From contig NC_081851.1 of assembly GCF_963259705.1 (NCBI RefSeq), forward strand, positions 60,410,855 to 60,474,854: DNA of 64,000 bases, given 5' to 3'. Source of the DNA: Myotis daubentonii (Eukaryota; Chordata; Mammalia; Chiroptera; Vespertilionidae). Position numbers and translations under genes: made by a program. Below the pieces are notes generated by a model. The model did not search any database. It was not told the DNA's origin and saw only the letters and a list, made by a program, of their open reading frames with translations. This document shows, one piece after another, positions 1-10,193 of this stretch (position 1 is the stretch's first letter; each line of letters starts with the position of its first letter).

Positions 1-1034
1 ATTAACAAAATGTCCTCATTCCCACCATACAATAGCAATTTTTAAGTTTCTTTTTTAATGTAGATATAGCCAGAGACCCATTCTTTTCCTCTTGGTTCTG
101 GAACCAACACAGAATTTGCTAGTTTGATTGAAGGCTTAAGCTCCCTAGACCTCACTAGTGAAAGAAAAATAACACTACCCTCACTATAAATTCCATCAAT
201 AGAGAGGTTATGAAGATGAATGAGGCCACATTGGGCCAATTTCCCATTTTATGTAAATCTAAGACAAAGTCCAAGTCACACAGGATTAGAACCATAGGCA
301 ATGTTTTTCAGGTTCCCAGAAGAAAGTCACTTTATCAACATAAACTTGGCACAATTTTGAAACATAACAGCATCCGTCTTATCAGCCTATTGACTTACTG
401 CAGTAAGTTGTGGTATTTTCCTTATTATTTTATGCCCAAAGCCATAGAAAGATTAATGTTACAAGTTAAGCAAACAGTGTGATATTTACAGCATACACTG
501 TTGGTGAATATTAAACTTCTTTCCTAGGTCCAGCTTTCTAAGGACCACAGGAGAAGGTCACACATGTGCTGTGGAGACAGTCAGTGCACTTTCCTTAATG
601 TTTAGCCCACAGATTAATGTCAATGTTCAAAAGCAGGAAAGACAAGGATAGGCTGCCATCTGTCTTTAGGAGCAGGAGTGTAGAGTGATGAATCAATTTG
701 AATACACTGTTTATGAATAAGAGAGATGATCTATACCCAGCTCTGGGTCACAAACAAGCACTGATTTTTATAGATGAGAAGGCAACAGTGAGATATTGCT
801 TCCAAAGAGACCTGCTGGTTTCTGGATTTTCAAAATATCCCTTCCATCAAGGAGTCTTGTTGAGAATGTCAGCTACATACCAGAGGCTACAGGAGCAACT
901 GAGGCCCTTGAGAAGCTGTATTTCTGAAGCATCAGGGAAGAAGAGAGTGAATCCTAGGCGATGTTGTAACCAGACCATTTTGAAATCCTCTTACAGTGCT
1001 GGCAACATAAGCAACACTTGGAACCCAGGTTATC
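1..1034. other. Unassigned AT-rich DNA
   Basis: I recognise no gene or repeat here. A 113-codon open frame lies at 698-1039 on the plus strand, but it resembles no family I know and runs into the LTR-like block that begins at about 1035. Confidence 0.4.
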
Positions 1035-1608
1035 TGTGAAGAGTATATGCCACCCTAAAATATGCCACTTTGACACATTGGTGATTTTGAGCTAAAGACA
1101 ATTGAGAAGAACAGATATAAGAAAAGATCTCTGCCCTTCCCCTATTTGTCTAAAAGCAGGATATAAATTTGTAATGGTGTCCCTGGCTCCCTGCTCTTTC
1201 AGGGAAAAAAAAAAAAGTTAATCATTGGAGACAACTCTAGACCCTTAGTATGGAGACAGCACCAAAGGAATCTACATAATACAATTTATTAACTTGCCCT
1301 TACCTTCCACAGTTTTTCTATATATTACCTTCCCCAATTTGCCAACCTAGAAACTCAAAGTCCCTTACTCTTGTCTTGCCAAGGGTAAAAGGTATTGTTC
1401 TTTATGTAAGATGCTACCTAAGCCCAAGCTTTGACCACATCTTTGAGTTACTCATTTCTGAGTGCTGCCATGTGTATGCACAATGCAAATGTCAATAAAT
1501 TTCTGTGTTTTTTTCCCTTGTTAATCTGTCTTTTGTCAGTACAATTTGTACAGCCCCAGCCAGAGAACCTAGGAGGGTACAGGGGGGAAAAAAACTTTGT
1601 TCCTCCCC
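1035..1608 (+). mobile_element. Putative solo LTR of an endogenous retrovirus
   Basis: The block starts with TG, holds an AATAAA polyadenylation signal near 1494 inside a T-rich context, and ends in the CAGCCAGAGAACCTAG / CCTCCCC type of 3' sequence seen in some mammalian ERV LTRs. A possible 4-bp target duplication (TATC) lies at 1031-1034 and 1609-1612. The family is not assigned and the right boundary is uncertain. No internal retroviral sequence adjoins it. Confidence 0.45.
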
Positions 1609-1969
1609 TATCCCTAGATTAGGTCACCAAGAAGTCAGTTTTACACATACCTGAACATTTACCATGAATCAGAAACCAGACCATGATGGAAGATATACAT
1701 GGGGTGAGACAAGGAATCCTCGATGAATTCACAGTCCAGTAGAGATAAACACATCAGAGTTCCCATGCTGTTACTACCCCAGTGAAAGAAAAATGTTGTC
1801 TTACTCTACTCACTGGCCCTTTCCTGGCCCTCAAAGAAGCTCTCCAGGTGATTCCTACATGTAGACATGTTCAGGAACCACTATTTTCCACTGAATTGGT
1901 TTTCACATCACACTCTCTTGGCTTCCATCTTACTCTGTTCTGATAAAGAACTGATTGGATAGCCCAGAA

Positions 1970-2150
1970 TAGGGGTCTCAACCCAGGTTGCACTTGAGAA
2001 TCACCAGAGTTGCATTTAAAAATGTTTGCATTTTGGCTCCACCATTTTCCACCCTCAAGAGATTCTAATTTAATCAGTCTGGAGAAAGGCTGGGGCATGG
2101 GTAGCTTTTAGAGTTTCTCAGGTCATTCTAATTGAAAATTCCTAGCTGAG
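1970..2150 (+). mobile_element. MER5A-like hAT MITE remnant
   Basis: Diverged copy of the old mammalian MER5A-type element. The left end reads GGTCTCAACCC, followed by a form of the GCACATTAGAATCACC motif, a central GATTCTAATTTAATCAGTCTGG block, and a right part that folds back on the left. The terminal bases are eroded and I find no clean target duplication. Confidence 0.6.
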
Positions 2151-2566
2151 ATGCAACAAATTAACCCTGGCCTTCTGCTCAGTCGGCCTCTCCACTCTGA
2201 TCCAGCCCACATGCTCAGACTCTGTCCCCTGCCTGTCCTCTTGTGCTAGTCCTGGCACCCCCACACTCTGACGTCAGTTGATTATCCAAGTACTAAAGGG
2301 TGGCTGATGATTAAGGGGGCACAGTACCAACTAATCAAGTGTATCCGGCAGGCACTGAACGCTGTCAGAAATCACAGATTCACTCCTTTTGTGCCAATTA
2401 GCTCCCTGCCCAGAAAATGTTGATCTATGGCCACAACCCACATGGTTTACTTTAGCCTCAAAAATGCATGCCATTTATTACAAAAGAAGTCAGAAAAGGG
2501 CTGCTTGGTTCATACAACTTGTCCTACTACGGGGGTGGGATAGGCAGGAGATTTGGGAAATATGTG
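2151..2566. other. Unassigned stretch
   Basis: No repeat or coding signal recognised. A CRE-like palindrome TGACGTCA lies at about 2270, but nothing around it suggests a promoter. Confidence 0.35.
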
Positions 2567-3185
2567 TGTGATGGTTAAATGTGTGTACCAGCTTGACTGG
2601 GCCACAGGGTGCCCAGATATTGGTTAAACATTATTTCTGGGCGTGTCTATGAGGATGTTTCCATGTGAGATACACATCCGAATCTGTAGACTGAGTAAAG
2701 CAGACTGCCCTCCCCAGTGTGGGTGGGCCCCATCCAATCCTTTGAAGAACTGAATAGAATAAAAGGCTGAGTGAGAACACATTTTCTCTCTTTGCCTGAC
2801 TGTCTTGATCTGGGACATTGATCTCCTGCCTTCAGACTAGAATTTACACCATCAGCTCTCCTTCTTCTCAGGGCCTCCAGATTGGATTGGACCTATACCA
2901 TCGGTTCTCCTGCACCTGGACTCAGTGCCCACAATTATGTAAGCCAAGTCATATGAATTGTGAATGTGAATTGTACTTCACACAATTATGAAGGCTAGGG
3001 ATTCCAGGGCCAAGAGAACCAATGGTATAATATATACTTGTATACACATATCCATTTACAAATGCACTTATAATGTATATTATGTGTGTATATATGTATG
3101 TGTTTATACACACACAGACACACACACACAGACACACACACACACACACCCTATTGATTCTGTTTTTTTGGAGAACTCTAATACA
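2567..3185 (+). mobile_element. ERVL-type (MLT2-like) solo LTR
   Basis: It opens with TGTGATGGTTAAAT followed by a CAGCTTGACTGGGCCACAGG-type stretch and closes with GGAGAACTCTAATACA, both typical of mammalian ERVL/MLT2 LTRs. It is flanked by a perfect 5-bp target duplication ATGTG (2562-2566 and 3186-3190), the size expected for ERVL. An AC/TG-rich simple repeat has expanded at about 3070-3150. No internal gag/pol/env sequence adjoins it, so it is a solo LTR. Confidence 0.75.
3105..3151. repeat. (CA)n simple repeat
   Basis: CACACA tract with interspersed GA units inside the 3' part of the ERVL-type LTR. It creates spurious Cys/Val-rich open frames on the minus strand. Confidence 0.85.
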
Positions 3186-3541
3186 ATGTGTCCTAGTAGT
3201 AGTTTATGCATTCATTCATCACTAAAAATATGTGTATTTATTGAGAGCCTACTATGTGCCAGGCACAGTTCAGGGTATTGACTAAAAGCAGCATTCACTC
3301 TCCCAGCTGTGGCAGCCACCTTTTCCTTGATTGATATCAAACTCCAAAGACCTGTACCTTATATATAAAAAAGATACGGATTGGTATCAGTGCTCATTAG
3401 CAGACCTTCAGCAATCAGGCATCATATTAAGTCCCTGCCTGCCAGCTCTAATGTTAGACCTAGAGGTTTAGGCAACCTCTAAGGCACAGTGTCAGGCACG
3501 GCTACAGAGAAAACATACTTTATAAACATTGATTGCTTCTT

Positions 3542-3601
3542 GTTACCCCTTGCTAATGTAATCTGCGTTGCAGATTAGAATTAGCATAGCATTACGGGTA
3601 A
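3542..3601. repeat. Imperfect palindrome (hairpin)
   Basis: The inner arms 3552-3566 and 3570-3585 pair almost fully around a 3-base loop (core GTAATCTGC / GCAGATTA). An outer pair TTACCC (3543-3548) / GGGTAA (3596-3601) extends it. It resembles a small palindromic MITE, but no target duplication is obvious. Confidence 0.6.
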
Positions 3602-4848
3602 TGCCAAGCAAAAATGGTCTGGGCCCCAGTGCTGTTTGTGGTTTCGTTTTTGTTCTTCAGGAAGTTGCTTTAGGAAGGGCATAGCAAGACCTTGTATTTT
3701 CTTGCCAGAGTTGTAAGGGAGAACAATTTCTTTGCTCTTCCCTTTTTCAAATAATAAATCAGGAGTAATGGGCTACATCACTGCGTCAAGTGTATGACTG
3801 CTCCTGGCCAAAGAAAATTTAACAAAATGCTGTTAAGTCACAGGGTTTATTTATTTATTTTCGTTCCCTTTGACCTTTCAGATAAAAAAAAAATGACTAA
3901 CACCAATGTTTGGGCCAATTACATTTACAATGTGCTATTGGTAAAGAACCTAAGCCATGACCTTTCTAGAAACAGGTGCACATACACACCTACGCATAAA
4001 CACAACTCTTCCAAGCATTCGTTTTTTGCTGATTACACATTGGCTCCTCTCACCTGCCATATTTTATTATAAATCTCTTGAGGTCAGAGGCTTTGCTTAT
4101 TTGATAGGATCTATTTCATGCCTGCTGGGCTACTGGACTTGTTGTGGCTCTTTGATTATTATTTACTCGCCTCTCTGAACACTGAGAAGGACAGACTGTG
4201 GAAGAAACACAAGCCACCAATTCTCAGTTAACCTTGAATGCAGAGGATCAGTGGCACTTTCTCTGATCTGGGAGGAAGTCCTGTTAAGTGTAGCAAGATT
4301 CTTGCATCACGTCTACAGCCTTCAGCTTGGTCTAACTCTCTGCACTGAATGTGGCTCACTCAGACTCACCAGCCCCTCTGATGTCAGCTTGAACACTCTG
4401 GACTGGGTCTCCATCTCACTTCTCTGGAAGCCCTTAACCCCAGACTTCTGTCCTAAAAAATTGTTTCCTGACTAGGATATTACCTCTCATGTTCACCCAA
4501 AAGTAAAATGAGATCCTTGGCCAAAAGACTTACTTAAGCTTGTAAAGTTTCTGATGGTAGAACCAAGAAATGAAGCTGTGGTTTTGATTTTTCTCCAAGT
4601 GAAGAAATAAGAATATGGAGACCATTGTGCTACTGACTTTGACCCTTTGGAAAACCATTTTCCCCTATAAAGTAGATTGATGTTGACTACAAATGCCCCT
4701 TATTAATCCCACTTTTACTTTTTTCCTGATTTTAGATATTTCTGTCATTGTTATTGTACCTCTCCAGGTTAATTATAGAGGAAGGTGATGATTTTTTAAG
4801 TGCTTGGATCAAGGGTGGTTATAATTTTAAACTTGCAAGTACTTGAGA

Positions 4849-4873
4849 TTAGGATGCATGAACTGCATCCTAA
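4849..4873. repeat. Perfect 10-bp stem hairpin
   Basis: TTAGGATGCA at 4849-4858 and TGCATCCTAA at 4864-4873 are exact reverse complements separated by the loop TGAAC. No terminator or gene context is present. Confidence 0.7.
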
Positions 4874-5447
4874 TGAACATTTAAGGGAACTTTATCTTGT
4901 GCAACTGATATATTTGTGTTTTCCCCATTTAGAATATCTTCATTCTTTTTCTTTGACTATAAAAATAATACCTGCTCATTATTAAAAACTCAAGCAGTAT
5001 AGGAATGTGTACATGAAGAAGTGAAAGTTATCTACAATCTCAATAACTTCTGTGAATTTTTTAAATTGAGATATGGTTCATACACCATAACATTTATCCT
5101 TTTAAGGTGAGCAATTAAGAGGTTTTTAGCATATTCACAATGTTTTACAACCATCATCATCATCTAGTTCCAGACCTTTTTTGTTGTGCCAAAGAAACTC
5201 CTATACCTATTTGTTTCATCCCATCTCCTATCCCTCCAGTCCCTGACAACTATTGACCTACTTTCCATCTCTATAGATTTTCCTGTTCTGGACATTTCAT
5301 TTTAATGAAACCATACAATATGTGGTCTTTAGTGACTGAATTGTTTCACTTAGCATAATATTTTAAAGGTTCATCCATGTTATAGCATGTAACAGTACTT
5401 CATTCTTTTTTTGAGTTTATTAGAGTTTATTTGAGCCAAACAGAGCA

Positions 5448-5529
5448 TACACTTAGAAGCAAGATCTCAATAGACTGAAAAAAAAAAATACACTTAGAAG
5501 CAAGATCTCAATAGACTGGAAAAAAAAAA
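5448..5529 (+). repeat. 41-bp tandem duplication with A-rich ends
   Basis: Two adjacent units (5448-5488 and 5489-5529) each begin TACACTTAGAAGCAAGATCT and end in an A-run of about 10 bases. They differ by about one base outside the A-run. They lie inside the insertion within the L1, next to a minus-strand Ves SINE. Confidence 0.85.
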
Positions 5530-5540
5530 GCTCATTTTTT

Positions 5541-5754
5541 TAAAAATATATTTTTATTGATTTCAGAGAGGAAGGAAAAGGGAAAGAGAGATAGAAATAT
5601 CAATGATGAGAGAGAATCATTGATCGGCTGCCTCCTGCACACCCCACTGGGGATTGAGCCTGCAACCCAGGCATGTGCCCTTGACCAGAATCAGACCTGG
5701 GACCCTTCAGTCCACAGGCTGACGCTCTATCCATCAAGCCAAACCCACTAGGGC
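5541..5754 (-). mobile_element. Ves-type SINE (tRNA-derived)
   Basis: On the minus strand it has a tRNA-like head (TTTGGCTTGATGGATAGAG A-box region and a B-box-like region), the AGGCAGCCGATCAATGATTC middle and a CT-rich tail ending in an AT-rich 3' end. Flanks AAGCTCATT... at 5528 and 5756 are a near-perfect target duplication. Pol III-transcribed, L1-mobilised family typical of vesper bats. Confidence 0.85.
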
Positions 5755-6079
5755 AAAGCTCATTCTTTTTTATGTCCATTTGATGCCCAACAACATTCCC
5801 TTGTATGGACATACTACATTTTTTAATCTGTTCATCATTTGTTGATAAATATTTGGGTTGTTTCCACTTTGGGGATGTCATGAACAATGCTGATATGAAC
5901 ACTCATGTACAGGATTTTGTTTGAACGTATGTTTTCAGTTCTCTTAACCTAAAAATATTTTCATAAGTGACATTCCAGACATTTGTCTATGCATACCTAT
6001 ATTTACAGATAAAAATATTGATATATCGCATATTGTTCCCCATCATTTATTCCCTTTTCCTATAGAAGAAATAATTCCT

Positions 6080-6450
6080 GTAGTCAATTGTTTTCAATCA
6101 GTTGCCAAATGACGTGCATTGCCTCCTGTGGGAAGAACTTATAACCTCATCCCATCATCATGCCCAGCATGTTACCTGGTTTAGCCAATAGTCTGTGATT
6201 GGACGTAATGTACACCACAACTGAGCAGAAGTTTTAGAGTCACTGCCTGCTTCTGTGACCTGTCTTACTCTTTCCCTCAGCCATGAGTAGGAAACTGCTT
6301 CTTCAGCTTGGGTCCCAGAATAAGAAGAGACGAGGAGCTGAAATGCAGCTGACTGTGGCCATTAATAATATATGAAAGAGGAATAAATCATTGTTACAAG
6401 CCACTGAGATTTGGGGGTAGGTAGTATAGCAAAGCTGACTAAGGCATCAA
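6080..6450 (+). mobile_element. Probable MaLR/MLT1-type LTR
   Basis: Diverged block with TTAGCCAATAGTCTGTGATTGG, a TCAGCCATGAGTAGGAAACTG-like 'CCATGAG' region, an AATAAATCATTGTTACAAGCCACTGAGATTT polyadenylation region and a CTGACTAAGGCA end. This order is characteristic of mammalian LTRs of the MaLR group. Boundaries are approximate. Confidence 0.5.
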
Positions 6451-7270
6451 TAAATTATTTATTCTCTACTTTTTCTACCTAACAATGTAGTGTAGACATT
6501 TTTACAGATGTAAACTTGAAACAGTGGCATCAGCAAAACTGAGGTCCAAGTGGATTAAGTTCCTTGTTCCAGGTGACAAAATTAGTATGAGAGACAAAGT
6601 CGTTTTTATATCCTTGTTCTGATTTGCAAAATCCAGTTTTCTAATTAAAGTAAAGAAGAGGGTAATCTTGAACATTTTGGTGAGATTACAGAACATTTAT
6701 AAAGATCCCCATGCAACTACATGTGTATAGGACTGAGAAATGCAAACTCACTCATGTTGTACTAATGAGTTAATACTAATTAGGAAATTGTAAAAAGCTT
6801 AAAAATGTGTTGTGCTTTTTGTAAAACTTTTTTTTTAAGGTGGGAGGCATATTATGAGTAAATCCTTACTCTTTATCATCGAAGCCTTCAGGTGTGGGAG
6901 TACTACTGACAAATAAGTAGTTCTCTGCTTTCAATACATTTTGCCTGCCTCACCGAACTGCCACTCCATTTTGCCTGATTTAACATAACTGCCTGCTTTG
7001 CCTCAGAGGCTAGATGCTTAGCCTGCAAGGGGCCATGGATGGAAGAAAATCTTGGTCAGCCTCTGTCCACGCTCCATTGGCTTAAGGCAACATTTCCACC
7101 TCTTTTTCTAACTTAAACTCATAAGTAAATAACAGTTTTGTGTAACTAATTTTCAGAAAGAAAATATTTTGGTAAATTGCCACTATCTATTTATATAAGC
7201 ATCAAAAAGTATACTAAGCAAGTCCTTTAATTAAAGATATTATCCTGACAATTTTCTAAATATTGTCATC
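6451..7270. other. Unassigned DNA
   Basis: AT-rich, with a short LTR-like phrase near 6945-7010 (TTTTGCCTGCCTCACC...) that I cannot place. No coding signal. Confidence 0.3.
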
Positions 7271-7822
7271 CTATCTAATAAAAGAGAAACATGGTAATTG
7301 GCGTACGACCGCTACCCTTCCCATTGGCTAATCAGCGAGATATGCAAATTAACTGCCAGCCAAGATGGCGGCCGGCAGCCAGGCAGCTTGAAACTAACAT
7401 GAGGCTTGCTTGCTTCAGTGATGGAGGACTCCAATGTTCCCTGCCTGCCGCTGCAGGCCTCTGAGCTGCAACTCTAAGCAACTATGTAACAAATATAGAA
7501 GCTAAACAAAACCCCAGAAACCTGATTTAGTCCGCTGGGCTTCAGCCAGCAGGATCGCAACAATGTAAGCAAAGGTCAGAAACCTACTTTCAGCAGCGGA
7601 GGCCTAAGAGCTGGAGCCAAGCCTCAAAGCTAAAGCTGGCCCAGAATAAAAAAGAAAAAACAGAAAAAAAGGAGCGGTTGGGAGCTTCAGTCACCCCCAG
7701 CCTGAAAACAGCCCTCAGCCCCTCACCCAGACTGGCCAGGCACCCCAGTGGGGACCCCCACCCTGATCCAGGACACCCTTCAGGGCAAACCAACCAGCAC
7801 CCACCCATGCACCAGGCCTCTA
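7271..7822 (+). mobile_element. Helitron 1 of a head-to-tail trio
   Basis: Begins TCCTATCTAATAAAAG after a host A, as expected for bat Helitrons (A|TC target), and ends GCACCAGGCCTCTA where the canonical CTAG has lost or changed its last base. Internal sequence includes CCAAGATGGCGGCCGGCAGC. Non-autonomous: no Rep/helicase coding sequence seen. Its right end abuts Helitron 2 with no host DNA between them. Confidence 0.8.
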
Positions 7823-8787
7823 CCCTATATAGTAAAAGGGTAATATGCCTCCCAGCACCGGGATCAGTGGAGCCGAGAGGCCTCCCTGCACCAGGATCAG
7901 CGTGACAGGGGGCAACGCCCAAACCCCCTGATTGCCCTGCGGCTCTGTGTGTGACAGGGGGCGGGGCCACAACCTCCCTATCCACCCTGCTCTGTTCCTG
8001 ACAGGGGAAGGCGCCCCAACCCCCTGATCAGCCCTGCTCTGTGCCTGATAGGGGGGAGCTCCCCAACCCCCTGATCACCCTGCGGCTCTGTGTGTGACAG
8101 GGTGCGGCGCCCCAACCCCTTGATCAGCTCTGCTCTGTGTGTGACAGGGTGCAGCGCCCCAACCCTCCCCCGCCCCCCCCACGGGTCCTGCTCTGTGTGT
8201 GACAGGGTAGAGCCATAACCTCCCCATCGGCCCTGCCCTGAGTGTGAGAGTGGCAGCACCCCAACCCCCTGATCGGCCCTGCTCTGTGGGTGATAGAGGG
8301 TGGCGCCCCAACCCCCTGATGGGCCCTGCTCTGTGCATGACAGGGGGCAGCACCCCAACCCCCTGATTGGCCCTGCTCTGTGAGTGACAGGGGGCAGTGC
8401 CCCAACCCCCTGATTGGCCCTGCTCTGTGCATGACAGGGGGTGGCGCCGCAACCTCCCCATCAACCCTGCCTTGAGTGTGACAGGGGATGGTGCCCCAAC
8501 CCCCCAATAGGCCCTACCCTGAGCGTGACTGAGGGTGTCATCACAACCTCCCGATCGCCCTGCTCTGTGCATGACAGGGGGCAGCACCACAACTCCCCAA
8601 TCAGCCCTGCTCTGAGCCCGACCAGGGGCTGCACCTAGGGATTGGACCTGCCCTCTGCCACCCAGGAGCAGGCCTAAGCCAGCAGGTCGTTATCTCCCGA
8701 GGGGTCCCAGACTGCGAGAGGGCACAGGCGGGGCTGAGGGACCCCCTCCGCCCTGAGTGCAAAAATTTTTGTGCACCGGGCCTCTAG
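7823..8787 (+). mobile_element. Helitron 2 of the trio, minisatellite-bearing
   Basis: Starts CCCTATATAGTAAAAGGG, a one-base variant of the TCCTATATAATAAAAG terminus, and ends TGCACCGGGCCTCTAG with the 3' CTAG at 8784-8787. Most of the interior is a ~47-bp tandem array (listed separately). No transposase is encoded; the long minus-strand open frames arise from the GC-rich repeat. The next Helitron starts at the next base. Confidence 0.85.
7901..8625 (+). repeat. ~47-bp minisatellite inside Helitron 2
   Basis: About 15 units of 45-58 bp, each starting TGACAGGGGG or a variant, then GCGCCCCAACCCCCTGAT and CGGCCCTGCTCTGTG. Units diverge by point changes, and two have shortened or C-rich expanded centres. 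The period is close to, but not exactly, a multiple of three, so repeat-encoded frames shift between units. Confidence 0.9.
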
Positions 8788-9291
8788 TCCTATATAATAA
8801 AAGCCTAATATGCAAATTATCCCCTCCATCAGGAGTTCAACCACTCGCTATGACATGCACTGACAACCAGGGGGCAGCACGAAACCTAGCGGGCATTGGC
8901 AACACAGCACTGGCAGCGGGTGGCAGTGGAGGCGCTGCCGGCCCCCGATGGGAGCAGAGCTGTGGCAGGATGGTGGAATAGGTGAGCAGGCGGTGCCAGA
9001 CCAAGGTGGGTGTGAGCAGGGCCCGATCACCCTGCTGATCATCCCACAGACAGTGACCGGACAGCAACTGGTGGGGGGGGGGGGGGTGGCGCCCCTGCCC
9101 AGCTCCCAGGTGCTGAGGGAGCTGGCAGGGCCCAATGACTCAGGTGGAGGGAGGCGCGTGGGGGCCCAGGTGCTACCCAGGGCCCAGAGGTCATCTGGGA
9201 CCTGCCTTTCCACATCAGATGCTTGCGCTTCAATCACTAGCCAGGCCTAGGGACCACACCTGTGCAGGGATTTCGTGCATCAGGCCTCTAG
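8788..9291 (+). mobile_element. Helitron 3 of the trio
   Basis: Starts TCCTATATAATAAAAGCC directly after the CTAG of Helitron 2. This is the cleanest 5' terminus in the window. It ends GTGCATCAGGCCTCTAG with CTAG at 9288-9291 followed by a host T. Contains a G14 run at about 9072-9085. The interior differs from Helitrons 1 and 2. Non-autonomous. Confidence 0.85.
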
Positions 9292-9408
9292 TTGTTTAAT
9301 AATAGCTGACCCCTAACAAATCACTATGTTGGGGCACTCAGTTTTCAGTCTCAGTATCACTAATAGGTGATAAAATGGCCACTGGTGGTCTTCAGAACCT
9401 AAACCCCA

Positions 9409-10036
9409 CAGGCTACCCCCCCCCTTCTTATCCAAAGGGGACACGTTCCAAACCCCTAGGGGACGCCTGAAACCACATGCAGTACCACACCCTTTTATTC
9501 CTACATATACACATACCTATGAAAATTTAATTTGTACATGAAGAACAGTAAGAGATTAACAACAGTAACTAATAATAAAATGGAACAATTATAACAATAC
9601 ACTGTACTAAAAGTTATGTGAATGTGGTAACTTTCTCAAAGTCTCTTATTATACTGTACTCACCTTTTCACTTAATGGAAGCATTTTGTGGCTTCTCTTT
9701 GGTATATCTGAATTGCCAGGATCACTACTCTTGTGCCTTGTGGTCATCATTAAGTTAAATAAGGGTGATTTTGACACAAGCACCATGATACCAGGGTGGT
9801 ATCACGTGACTAACCAAGATGGCTATGTGACAGATGGGCAGGGAACACTGGACAAAGGGATGATTCATGTCCCAGGCAAAACATCATGAAATTTCATCAC
9901 ACTGTTCATAATGGTGTGCAATTTTAAAAACTCACAAATTGTTATTTCTGAAATTTTCCATTTAATATTTTGGACTGTGGTTGACCACAGGTAGCTGAAA
10001 CTGCAGAAAGTGAGACTGTGGCTACGGGAAGACGAT
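9409..10036 (+). mobile_element. Tigger-like (pogo) DNA transposon remnant
   Basis: The left end CAGGCTACCC...TTATCC followed by AGGGGACACGTTCCAA, and the right end GGTTGACCACAGGTAGCTGAAAC...GTGGCTACGGGAAG, are inverted relatives of each other in the Tigger style. The interior is AT-rich with no intact transposase. A 67-codon open frame at 9686-9889 is not a recognisable transposase piece. Confidence 0.65.
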
Positions 10037-10193
10037 TAGACAGGAAGAGTTTTTCTTTCTTATACTATACCAAGTAGCAAAACTCCACTAAAATCATTGA
10101 TTTCCGTGCTTTAACAGAGGTGAGAATAGTTACATAAGAAGTTTATTTTATCAATTTTTTTCAAACCTATCTGCACTTATATGCATAAATATA

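Larger units (their letters stand above)
3191..5040. other. Mostly unassigned DNA
   Basis: At 3200-3290 there is a short piece resembling an ancient 'TTTATTGAGAGCCTACTATGTGCCAGGCAC' repeat (MIR/L2-like). Two hairpins (3542-3601 and 4849-4873) are listed separately. The rest is AT-rich with no recognisable gene; short open frames at 3794-4475 look random. Confidence 0.35.
5044..5955 (+). mobile_element. Old L1 (L1M-type) 3' segment, interrupted
   Basis: The sequence follows the well-known L1M order: ATGGTTCATACACCATAACA, a 'CCTGTTCTGGACATTTCATTT' block, CACTTAGCATAATATTTTAAAGG, then GGTTGTTTCCACTTTGGGG. It is split at about 5412-5757 by a nested insertion. L1 sequence resumes with TATGTCCATTTGATGCCC. 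Degraded, with no open ORF2 segment. Confidence 0.7.

Noticed and set aside
698..1039. 113-codon frame upstream of the putative LTR
   Set aside because: Not a known retroviral or host protein segment; it ends at the LTR boundary by chance.
2270..2278. CRE-like TGACGTCA as a promoter
   Set aside because: Single motif with no TATA, CpG island or transcript start nearby.
7978..8590. Overlapping 126-171-codon minus-strand frames
   Set aside because: They are the GC-rich 47-bp Helitron minisatellite read in different frames (repeating HRAG/EQGR phrases).
7901..8625. Could the regularly spaced units be a CRISPR array?
   Set aside because: There is no repeat/unique-spacer alternation; the whole unit is repeated and it lies within a eukaryotic Helitron.
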